A DNA stretch of 7,302 nt from CAZDDW01 sp043811105 (GCA_043811105.1 JBDRNK010000040.1:1-7302); one strand, 5' to 3'; counted from the first letter of the stretch, positions 1 to 4,717 are shown. Notes: generated by a model not told the origin, from the letters alone. Numbers and translations are program-made.

Positions 1-449
1 CGGTTGGCTGAGGTTGCTGTGATCGGACGGCCTAGTTGTTTTGATAATTCACGAGCGATTGGATGAGCAGAAACACGAATGGCGATCTGATTGTCCTTGA
101 TGCAGTGTTTGGGAAAGACATCCGTAAGGATGTCATTTCGATTGACGCCCTTACGGGCGTCTTTCCCAAGTATCGGCAACACTATCGTCAACGGCCCTGG
201 CCAAAACTGACGAGCCAGTTTCCAGGCCAGACCTTCGACTCGAACATATTGTTTGGCCATAGCTAAACTCGAAACAATTACTGACAGGGTTTTTGATCCT
301 CGTCCTTTGATCTTCATCAACCGATCCACTGCTTGATGATTAGTAGCATCAACTGCCAAACCATAGCTGGTCTCTGTGGGAAAAACCACTGTACCTCCGG
401 ATCGTAAAACATCAACCGCTTTGTTTATTTTTTTATTCATTTCGGTCAT
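1..449 (-). CDS. tsaC: L-threonylcarbamoyladenylate synthase (TsaC/Sua5/YrdC family), 5' part only
   Basis: The enzyme makes threonylcarbamoyl-AMP from threonine, bicarbonate and ATP, the first step of t6A modification at position 37 of ANN-decoding tRNAs in the cytoplasm. The minus strand from ATG 449 is open to the window edge and encodes 149 residues. YrdC signatures appear in order: PTETSYGLA (24-32), the KIKGRGSKTL nucleotide/threonine-binding motif (46-55), FWPGPLTIVL (82-91), IAIRVSAHP (122-130) and the TSAN motif (146-149). The rest of the domain lies beyond base 1. I chose ATG 449 because AAGGA (461-457) is 7 nt upstream; ATG 440 has no such site. The start overlaps the end of the DUF2304 gene by 17 nt, so translational coupling is likely. 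Residues 95-113 are encoded by a 57-bp palindromic element, making the loop between TIVL and IAIRV longer than is usual for the family. The family call is secure; whether the protein is active is not known. Confidence 0.92.
   Translation of the reverse strand, partial: MTEMNKKINKAVDVLRSGGTVVFPTETSYGLAVDATNHQAVDRLMKIKGRGSKTLSVIVSSLAMAKQYVRVEGLAWKLARQFWPGPLTIVLPILGKDARKGVNRNDILTDVFPKHCIKDNQIAIRVSAHPIARELSKQLGRPITATSAN
111..167. repeat. 57-bp palindromic element inside tsaC, in frame (19 codons)
   Basis: Outer arms GGGAAAGAC (111-119) and GTCTTTCCC (159-167) enclose two perfect stem-loops: GACATCC-GTAA-GGATGTC (117-134) and GACGCCC-TTAC-GGGCGTC (144-161), joined by ATTTCGATT. The element begins and ends exactly on tsaC codon boundaries (codons 95-113, G95 to P113). 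The same design (GGGA outer arm, GTCATTTCG linker, stems with a TTAC/GTAA loop) recurs at 2672-2763, and half of it at 4310-4334. It therefore looks like a dispersed palindromic element inserted into the gene. Confidence 0.85.
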
Positions 450-810
450 TTGAATTTCCTTCGAATTTCGAATTTCTGATTTCGGATTTCTCTGCATGGT
501 GTATTGCTACTTCCCTAACCAGCTTTGTTATCTCATGTTCCATTCTTTCAAAACGATTAAAGATTCTGAACATCAAATAAAACATGATTACCAGCGAGAT
601 GTAAATAATCGCATCAACACCACGACCAACCTGTAAAAGATTGGCTACCCGATCTGAAAGTTGTGGCATCCAGAACAATAGCAGTGCGATCGCCCAAAAC
701 AAAATCCAAAAAATAAATAAACGAGTACTAATCTGTTGCAATCGCCAACGGCTGACTGTTCGGCCAAGAACAAAGGCAATAAATAATGTGGCAAGGATTT
801 GGATGGTCAT
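433..810 (-). CDS. DUF2304 family small membrane protein
   Basis: This 125-residue protein has hydrophobic segments at about 3-18, 31-48 and 66-84. It carries the typical DUF2304 core: VGRGVD (61-66), then a membrane segment, then the charged helix RFERMEHEITKLVREVAI (86-103). Members usually sit beside DPM1-like family 2 glycosyltransferases, as here, and are thought to help lipid-linked sugar transfer at the membrane; the exact biochemical role is not established. ATG 810 is preceded by a G-rich stretch (829-823 on the minus strand, then AG) about 10 nt upstream, which can serve as a ribosome binding site and comes from a repeat. The last ~18 residues, after HHAEK, are encoded by a degenerate 7-bp tandem repeat and are probably not part of the conserved domain. 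The gene overlaps tsaC by 17 nt and follows the glycosyltransferase after 49 nt, so cotranscription is likely. Confidence 0.85.
   Translation of the reverse strand: MTIQILATLFIAFVLGRTVSRWRLQQISTRLFIFWILFWAIALLLFWMPQLSDRVANLLQVGRGVDAIIYISLVIMFYLMFRIFNRFERMEHEITKLVREVAIHHAEKSEIRNSKFEGNSNDRNE
452..490. repeat. Degenerate 7-bp tandem repeat at the DUF2304/tsaC junction
   Basis: On the plus strand the units are GAATTTC (452-458), a 4-nt CTTC interruption, GAATTTC (463-469), GAATTTC (470-476), TGATTTC (477-483) and GGATTTC (484-490). On the coding strand they read as GAAATCC/GAAATTC units. The array encodes the hydrophilic tail of the DUF2304 protein and includes the GAAGGAAATTC sequence that forms the tsaC ribosome binding site. 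Confidence 0.8.
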
Positions 811-822
811 ATATTTTGTTCT

Positions 823-853
823 CCCCCCCTTTCAAAGGGGGACTTAAGGGGGG
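823..853. repeat. Poly-C/poly-G hairpin repeat in the DUF2304/glycosyltransferase spacer
   Basis: C7 (823-829), TTTCAAA, G5 (837-841), ACTTAA and G6 (848-853) give two alternative hairpins, with C5 pairing either G-run. This C-run/TTTCAAA/G-run/ACTTAA/G-run sequence resembles an intergenic repeat I know from many unrelated bacterial genomes. It fills most of the 49-bp spacer, and on the minus strand supplies the purine-rich stretch upstream of the DUF2304 start. Confidence 0.7.
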
Positions 854-859
854 TTCTGC

Positions 860-1534
860 TTAAAATAACTTAGATAATATCATCCTGACAGCGATCTTGA
901 TCGCGTTCAGGTTACTCTGGCCATTGGCTTTTGAATAGTCGGTGTAGGTTATTGTAACTGGACATTCCACGAACTTGATTTTCTTTTTTGAAATCTGATC
1001 CAAAATCTCAGATGCATGGGTCATTTTATCTTCACGAATCTGAATCTGTTCAGCCGCTTTTCTGGAAAAAGCTCGAAAACCATTGTGTGTATCAGTCACG
1101 TCAATTCGAGACAAAACCCTGGTAAACAACAGACCACCTTTGACAACCAGCCTTCGAAGCTTTGGCATATTATGGGCTGTCTCATTTACAAAACGAGATC
1201 CTAATACCACCTCGGCTTGACCAGACTCGATCGGCTCGATCATCTTTGGAATATCTGTCGCACTCATTTGCCCATCAGAATCAAAAGTTACGATCACATC
1301 AGCGCCTTGTCGCAGAGCGAATTCAATACCTGTTGCCAGTGCCGCACCTTGCCCGCGATTGATTCGATGATGTAGTACCCAAGCACCGGTTGATCGAGCC
1401 GTGTCGTAAGTTTTATCCTGCGACCCGTCATCAATTACCACCACATTCGATACGAATGCAAACGCATCACGAACCACTTCGCTAATTTTCTGTTCCTCAT
1501 TGTATGCAGGAATTACGATCCAGGTATTTTGCAT
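860..1534 (-). CDS. Family 2 glycosyltransferase, DPM1/polyprenyl-phosphate sugar transferase-like
   Basis: This 224-residue cytoplasmic or peripheral membrane enzyme has a GT-A fold. N-terminal VIPAYNEE (7-14) and IDDGS (34-38) bind the nucleotide. FDSDGQ (84-89) holds the metal-binding DXD-type motif, followed by LGSRF and a GFRAFSR segment near residues 152-158. The sequence most resembles dolichol/undecaprenyl-phosphate mannose or glucose synthases, which move a sugar from a nucleotide donor to a polyprenyl phosphate. The donor sugar cannot be read from the sequence. No C-terminal membrane domain is present; the neighbouring DUF2304 protein may supply that role (inference from gene pairing). 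The start codon has only a weak AGAAAT upstream. A repeat hairpin (1543-1557) ends 8 nt before the ATG, at the place where a ribosome binding site would normally be, so it could affect initiation. The gene lies 195 nt after the epimerase. Confidence 0.9.
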   Translation of the reverse strand: MQNTWIVIPAYNEEQKISEVVRDAFAFVSNVVVIDDGSQDKTYDTARSTGAWVLHHRINRGQGAALATGIEFALRQGADVIVTFDSDGQMSATDIPKMIEPIESGQAEVVLGSRFVNETAHNMPKLRRLVVKGGLLFTRVLSRIDVTDTHNGFRAFSRKAAEQIQIREDKMTHASEILDQISKKKIKFVECPVTITYTDYSKANGQSNLNAIKIAVRMILSKLF

Positions 1535-1540
1535 ATTTCT

Positions 1541-1726
1541 AACGGATCTCTGATCCGGTTCTGAATTCAGACGCCATAAGAGATGGCTATGAAATATTTC
1601 AAACGGACTTCATGTCCGGTTCTGAATTCACACGCCAGATAAACTGGCTATGAAGAATTTTAGAAATATTTCAAACGGACTTCATGTCCGGTTCTGAATT
1701 CAGACGCCAGATAAACTGGCTATGAA
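1541..1726. repeat. Three tandem copies of a two-hairpin repeat
   Basis: Copies start near 1541, 1602 and 1674; spacing from first stem to first stem is 61 and then 72 bp. Each reads: hairpin 1, CGGTTCTGAATTCA(G/C)AC, hairpin 2, TATGAA. Hairpin 1 is CGGATC-TCT-GATCCG in copy 1 and CGGAC-TTCAT-GTCCG in copies 2 and 3. Hairpin 2 is GCCAT-AAGAG-ATGGC in copy 1 and GCCAG-ATAAA-CTGGC in copies 2 and 3. Both arms change together, so pairing is preserved. A TCTGAATTCAGA palindrome lies between the hairpins in copies 1 and 3. The array fills the whole gap from the epimerase stop to the glycosyltransferase start. Confidence 0.9.
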
Positions 1727-1729
1727 GAA

Positions 1730-2659
1730 TTACTTATTTTTAAACCACTCCACTGTCTTTTTTAACCCCTCATCCAACTTTACCCTCGGTCGCCAGCCCA
1801 ATTTCTTTTCTGCCAAACGACAACTCAAAGCTGAAACCATCACCTCCCCTGGCTTGGCTGGATAATGTTTTTCTAAAACGTCAGACTTGGTTAACTTTTT
1901 TATTTTTCGAAACAACGCGTTCAGATCAGTTTGACGTCCGGTTCCGATATTGAACGTTCCGGACAAAGATCGATTCATGGCTAACATGGCTACTTGAACC
2001 ACATCTCCAACGTATACATAATCTCGGGTCTGTCGCCCAGTACCAAAAATCTTTGGCTGTTGATTCTTCAACATCTTCTCTGAAAAAATCGCTACTACTC
2101 CCGCCTCACCACTAGCATCCTGACGCGGGCCATAAACATTGGCCATACGTAAACAAACCGTTGATATCCCATACTCAAGTCGGGCAAAATCCAAGTATAA
2201 TTCCGTGGCGCGCTTAGCAATTGCGTAAGGACAAATCGGTGCCGGGATCAAAGATTCTGGATATGGCAATCGAGCTTGCTCGGAATACATGGCTCCACCG
2301 GTGGACGCAAAAATGATCTTTTTTGTCCCGGCTTTGTGGGCCGCCTGGATCAGAGCCAAAGAACCGAAGATGTTTATCTTTGCATCTTTGTCTGGATTTG
2401 CCACAGACAAACGAACATCCTTCTGCGCAGCGTAGTGAAAAATTACCTCCGGTTTTAGTCGACAAATCAGCTTTGGAAAGTTTGGGCTTGTGACCGACAT
2501 TTTGTAAAAACTAGCATTGGGATTGAGATTAGTTTTTTTTCCGGAACTCAAATCATCAACCACATAAACCTTAATTCGGCGCTTGATCAAAGCATCTACA
2601 ATGTGTGAACCGATAAAGCCGGCTCCACCAGTGACTAAGGCTTTTTTGTATTTTGGCAT
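1730..2659 (-). CDS. NAD-dependent epimerase/dehydratase (extended SDR, UDP-glucose 4-epimerase-like)
   Basis: This 309-residue soluble enzyme probably acts on a nucleotide sugar that feeds surface glycan synthesis. The Rossmann NAD site GGAGFIG (11-17) is followed by the acidic VVDDLSSG (33-40) that binds the NAD ribose. FHYAAQ (74-79) and STGG (119-122) precede the catalytic pair Tyr145-xxx-Lys149 in PYAIAK. NVYGPR (174-179), RDYVYVGDV (212-220) and FNIGTG are typical of the UDP-glucose/GDP-mannose epimerase and dehydratase branch. The length suits GalE-like or WbpP/RmlB-like proteins, but the substrate cannot be decided here, so I give no symbol. The start ATG 2659 gives the standard N-terminus just before the Rossmann motif; no clear Shine-Dalgarno is present. 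It lies 106 nt after prfB, with a palindromic element between, and precedes the glycosyltransferase gene in the same direction. Confidence 0.92.
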   Translation of the reverse strand: MPKYKKALVTGGAGFIGSHIVDALIKRRIKVYVVDDLSSGKKTNLNPNASFYKMSVTSPNFPKLICRLKPEVIFHYAAQKDVRLSVANPDKDAKINIFGSLALIQAAHKAGTKKIIFASTGGAMYSEQARLPYPESLIPAPICPYAIAKRATELYLDFARLEYGISTVCLRMANVYGPRQDASGEAGVVAIFSEKMLKNQQPKIFGTGRQTRDYVYVGDVVQVAMLAMNRSLSGTFNIGTGRQTDLNALFRKIKKLTKSDVLEKHYPAKPGEVMVSALSCRLAEKKLGWRPRVKLDEGLKKTVEWFKNK

Positions 2660-2671
2660 ATTTATTTCTAT

Positions 2672-2763
2672 GGGACCGACAGGCGTACCTGTCCCCCGAA
2701 GCTCGAAGAGCGAAGGGGGAAGCCTGTCATTTCGCTAGTGACAAGCTTACGCTTGTCGATCCC
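2672..2763. repeat. 92-bp palindromic element between prfB and the epimerase gene
   Basis: Outer arms GGGACCGAC (2672-2680) and GTCGATCCC (2755-2763) pair with one mismatch. Inside are GACAGG-CGTA-CCTGTC (2678-2693), a C5/G5 hairpin with nested GCTC-GAA-GAGC (2693-2719), a second GCCTGTC arm (2722-2728) that can pair with GACAGGC at 2678-2684, the linker ATTTCG, and GACAAGC-TTAC-GCTTGTC (2740-2757). It has the same architecture as the element inside tsaC, plus an extra central GC hairpin. It begins 2 nt after the prfB stop codon. It has no T-tract on the coding strand, so it is more likely an mRNA-stabilising or processing structure than an efficient terminator. Confidence 0.85.
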
Positions 2764-2765
2764 TT

Positions 2766-3881
2766 TTATTCTTTATTCGCATCCGTGAATCGCTCACTAT
2801 CCCCCAACACCTTCCTCAAGTATGCTTCCATAAACTCCTCTAACTCCCCATCCAGTACTGCATCAGTATCTTGCGTTTCAAACTCAGTCCGATGATCTTT
2901 GACCATATGATACGGATGCAAGACATACGATCGAATCTGATTTCCCCACTCAGGACTTTGATATTCACCACGCATTTCTTGTCGTTTCTCAGCCTCTTCT
3001 TGCATTTTTAACTGGTGCAATTTACTTTTCAAAATCTTCATTGCAGTTTCTTTGTTCTGCATTTGTGAACGCTCATTCTGACAAGTAACTGTTGTCTTAG
3101 TTGGTTCGTGCACGATTCGAACTGCTGAGTAAGTCGTGTTCACTCCTTGCCCACCATGACCTGAAGCGCAGTAAGTATCAATGCGAATTTCTTTTGGATC
3201 AATTTCAAATTCAGTGGTCTCGTCCAGCTCTGGCAATACTTCAATCATGGCAAAACTGGTATGTCTCATCTTTTCTGCGTCGAACGGACTGATTCGAACC
3301 AACCGATGTACTCCGTTCTCACTTTTCAAATATCCATAGGCATAACGACCAGACACGCGGATGGTTGCACTTTTGATTCCGGTTTCTGAACCGCGCGATT
3401 CAAATAAAATCTGTGTTTCAAAATTTTTCTTTTCACAAAAACGAAAAATCATGCGCATTAACATTTCCGCCCAGTCCTGAGCCTCGGTTCCACCAGATCC
3501 GGCATGAAAAGTTAAGATGGCATCATTCTTGTCATGCTCTCCGGAAAACAAAGTGGCAAATTCCATTTTGGCAAATCGAGTTATCAAATCATCAAGACTC
3601 AATGTCACATCATCATGCATTGTATCATCTCCTGATTCAGCCAACTCCAACAAATCATTAATTTCTTTTAAAAACCCTTGCCAGCGATCCAGTTCATCAC
3701 GCAAATCAGCAGCCTGTTTCCCGATCCGTTTAGCTCGATCCTGATCAGACCAAAAATCCGGAGCTGACATATCAACCTCCAGACTGGCAAGCTGAGTCTT
3801 AACCGTATCCAAATCTAAAAGCGACCACGTTTCCGTCGCCTTATCTTTAAGTTCTTTGGTCTGCTTAATTAACTCTTTCAT
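2766..3881 (-). CDS. prfB: Peptide chain release factor 2 (RF2)
   Basis: RF2 ends translation at UGA and UAA codons. The 371-residue protein is full length. It has an N-terminal helical domain (about 1-115), the LTFHAGSGGTEAQDWAEML block (123-141), the stop-codon-reading SPF tripeptide (198-200) that marks RF2 rather than RF1, and the catalytic GGQ (243-245) in GHGGQGVN. The residue after GGQ is Gly, where many RF2s have His, Asn or Ser. The E. coli-type programmed +1 frameshift is absent: the N-terminus is open through the equivalent region (about residues 18-26), with no CTTTGA and no in-frame UGA. ATG 3881 is the only good start after an in-frame upstream TAA, but it lacks a convincing Shine-Dalgarno, and the bases before it lie in a long inverted repeat. 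An ordinary RF2 implies that UGA is a stop codon here, unlike Gracilibacteria and Absconditabacteria. Confidence 0.97.
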   Translation of the reverse strand: MKELIKQTKELKDKATETWSLLDLDTVKTQLASLEVDMSAPDFWSDQDRAKRIGKQAADLRDELDRWQGFLKEINDLLELAESGDDTMHDDVTLSLDDLITRFAKMEFATLFSGEHDKNDAILTFHAGSGGTEAQDWAEMLMRMIFRFCEKKNFETQILFESRGSETGIKSATIRVSGRYAYGYLKSENGVHRLVRISPFDAEKMRHTSFAMIEVLPELDETTEFEIDPKEIRIDTYCASGHGGQGVNTTYSAVRIVHEPTKTTVTCQNERSQMQNKETAMKILKSKLHQLKMQEEAEKRQEMRGEYQSPEWGNQIRSYVLHPYHMVKDHRTEFETQDTDAVLDGELEEFMEAYLRKVLGDSERFTDANKE

Positions 3882-4016
3882 ACCCGGCAGGACAACTTTG
3901 AATTTTATTAGTTATTGCTTTCTAACTTGCTACTAAGAAAGAAAACCGATGTTGGTTTTTAGCAACGTCTTTCATATCACCTCCCTGGCAAACGTTCAAA
4001 GTTGTACTGCCGGGCA
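3881..4016 (-). promoter_or_regulatory. prfB 5' leader: 22-bp long-range inverted repeat enclosing a leader ORF
   Basis: On the minus-strand RNA the 5' arm (4016-3995) pairs with the 3' arm (3902-3881) over 22 positions, with one U-C mismatch, one G-U pair, and the A of the prfB AUG as last partner. The lower stem holds the GC-rich CCCGGCAG/CTGCCGGG match. The ~92-nt loop contains a consensus Shine-Dalgarno, a 17-codon ORF, and an inner two-tier hairpin (TTGCTA 3927-3932 with TAGCAA 3960-3965; AAAACC 3942-3947 with GGTTTT 3954-3959). The predicted transcription start (~4019) lies just before the 5' arm. Inference: a regulated leader that hides the prfB start. Confidence 0.65.
3922..3975 (-). 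CDS. Putative 17-residue leader peptide upstream of prfB
   Basis: The predicted peptide is MKDVAKNQHRFSFLVAS, ending at TAG (3924-3922). Its ATG is directly preceded by GGGAGGTGAT (3985-3976), nine bases of which match the extended anti-Shine-Dalgarno; no other start in the window has anything comparable. The ORF lies in the loop of the inverted repeat that covers the prfB start, and ends 40 nt before prfB. Leader and prfB both begin ATGAAAGA, so one may derive from the other. Frameshifting into prfB is ruled out because the prfB frame has a TAA between them. Translation of the leader could control opening of the hairpin, but no function is known for this peptide. It may instead be a relic of an older prfB start. 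Confidence 0.45.
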   Translation of the reverse strand: MKDVAKNQHRFSFLVAS

Positions 4017-4025
4017 GGTAGGCTT

Positions 4026-4054
4026 ATTCTAGCAAAATACCGCTTTCTAAGCAA
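4026..4054 (-). promoter_or_regulatory. Predicted prfB promoter
   Basis: On the minus strand, TTGCTT (4054-4049) is separated by 17 nt from TAGAAT (4031-4026), with TG one base upstream of the -10 hexamer (extended -10). Transcription would start near 4019, a few bases before the 5' arm of the prfB leader hairpin. The -35 match is weak; the extended -10 and the placement support the call. No terminator appears between prfB and tsaC, so this promoter may serve the whole downstream series. Confidence 0.5.
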
Positions 4055-4059
4055 CCTTC

Positions 4060-4197
4060 CCAACCTTTAAGGTTGGAAATAGATTTTTTGCTAATTTTAG
4101 CCAAACCATAACTAGTAGGATACCTTTTGTGCATTCGTGGTGTGCCTGAAGTCATGAACCCAACGTGGTTCATGGCCCCGTGGTACAGGGCTTTTTT
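4060..4197 (+). other. Possible structured plus-strand RNA ending in a terminator-like hairpin
   Basis: On the plus strand there is a hairpin CCAACCTT-T-AAGGTTGG (4060-4076), a small GCTAA/TTAGC stem (4090-4101), a perfect 8-bp hairpin CATGAACC/GGTTCATG (4153-4174), and directly after it GCCC-C-GT-GGT-AC-A-GGGC (4175-4191) followed by six T (4192-4197). Two adjacent hairpins ending in a T-run look like the 3' end of a small RNA on the strand opposite to all genes here. CGTGGT occurs three times (4136, 4164, 4179). I see no convincing promoter and recognise no known RNA family. The minus strand has a 71-codon reading frame here that I do not regard as a gene. Confidence 0.3.
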
Positions 4198-4216
4198 ATT
4201 AACCAAAATAATAACG

Positions 4217-4236
4217 TATAATTCCGTACGTACGGA
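4217..4236 (+). promoter_or_regulatory. TATAAT box followed by a 14-bp perfect palindrome
   Basis: A perfect TATAAT (4217-4222) on the plus strand directly abuts the palindrome TCCGTACGTACGGA (4223-4236), whose centre falls where transcription would start. No good -35 is seen at 16-18 nt. The only plus-strand product would be a ~65-nt RNA ending at the hairpin at 4270-4293. The layout resembles an operator at a start site, but it may be chance. Confidence 0.25.
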
Positions 4237-4265
4237 CAAACACGTCGTTCTAAGGATGAATAACT

Positions 4266-4293
4266 AAAAAGGCAGGGTCCCTTGACCCCGCCT
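4266..4293 (-). terminator. Intrinsic terminator after the DUF4870 gene
   Basis: On the minus strand the 10-bp stem AGGCGGGGTC/GACCCTGCCT (4293-4284 with 4279-4270, one G-U pair) has a 4-nt loop and is followed by TTTTTAG. It lies about 48 nt after the DUF4870 stop. On the plus strand the hairpin keeps nine pairs and is followed by TTTTATTT, so it may work in both directions. Confidence 0.85.
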
Positions 4294-4309
4294 GTTTTAT
4301 TTCTAACTA

Positions 4310-4334
4310 TGACAAGCTTACGCTTGTCGATCCC
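4310..4334. repeat. Half-copy of the palindromic element after the DUF4870 gene
   Basis: The 25 bp from 4310 to 4334, containing GACAAGC-TTAC-GCTTGTC and the outer-arm remnant GATCCC, are identical to 2739-2763 in the element after prfB. The left half of the element is missing. As at prfB, the copy lies a few bases after a stop codon (4341-4343) and reads GGGATC first on the coding strand. It precedes the intrinsic terminator. Confidence 0.85.
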
Positions 4335-4340
4335 ATTTCT

Positions 4341-4688
4341 TTACAACTTTATCTTCTTCGCATACTCGCCCAAGATTGGCATTACCCAGTACTCGCCGTT
4401 CAAAGCCTTGATAATTCCCATTACCGCTAAAACAATAATCGCGATCCAAATAACAAATAGAATTAACCAACCAATAATTGGGATAAAGGCCAGAATAAAC
4501 CCGACCACCCACATAATGATTGAAACCACGGTTAAGACTAAACCTTGCTTACCATGATGTTGGGCAAACTTTGAATCTTTTTTAGCTAGCAAAGGAACCA
4601 AACAAAGGATCCAAAGGTAACCAATAGCAGCAATGACTTTATTGTCCTCAATGTCTTTGCTGTCTGTAGGCTGATTTGTATCAGTCAT
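4341..4688 (-). CDS. DUF4870 family membrane protein
   Basis: This 115-residue protein has a hydrophilic N-terminus (1-15) and hydrophobic segments at about 17-35, 49-68 and 71-95, consistent with three to four membrane spans. Family hallmarks are the DSKFAQHHGKQGLVL segment (38-52) between the first spans, a central IPIIGW (69-74), and the C-terminal IIKALNGEYWVMPILGEYAKKIKL region (92-115). DUF4870/Tic20-like proteins are widespread and uncharacterised in bacteria; I assign no function. ATG 4688 has no Shine-Dalgarno but lies about 23 nt after a predicted transcription start. The gene has its own promoter and terminator and seems monocistronic, between groEL and prfB. The HH in place of the common FH or HA after AQ is an ordinary variation. 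Confidence 0.88.
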   Translation of the reverse strand: MTDTNQPTDSKDIEDNKVIAAIGYLWILCLVPLLAKKDSKFAQHHGKQGLVLTVVSIIMWVVGFILAFIPIIGWLILFVIWIAIIVLAVMGIIKALNGEYWVMPILGEYAKKIKL

Positions 4689-4717
4689 ATATATTTGTAA
4701 TTTATGTTTACGAGGGT

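Noticed and set aside
63..266. Plus-strand 67-codon reading frame
   Set aside because: It lies opposite tsaC, whose minus-strand frame has all YrdC motifs. Its openness partly comes from the palindrome at 111-167.
1541..1726. CRISPR array
   Set aside because: The repeats are long two-hairpin units with unequal spacing and no unique, uniform spacers; no cas genes nearby.
3881..3975. Programmed frameshift or ribosome bypass from the leader ORF into prfB
   Set aside because: The prfB frame has a TAA between the leader stop and ATG 3881; the leader ends in UAG, not the RF2-specific UGA; no matched take-off and landing codons are seen.
4153..4191. tRNA-like segment with GGTTCA
   Set aside because: GGTTCATGG suggests a T-arm, but no acceptor, D-arm or anticodon arm can be formed around it.
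4024..4239. Minus-strand 71-codon reading frame upstream of prfB
   Set aside because: TTG start without a ribosome binding site, no family recognised, passes through several hairpins, and its end overlaps the predicted prfB promoter. Left as non-coding, but homologs in relatives would change this.
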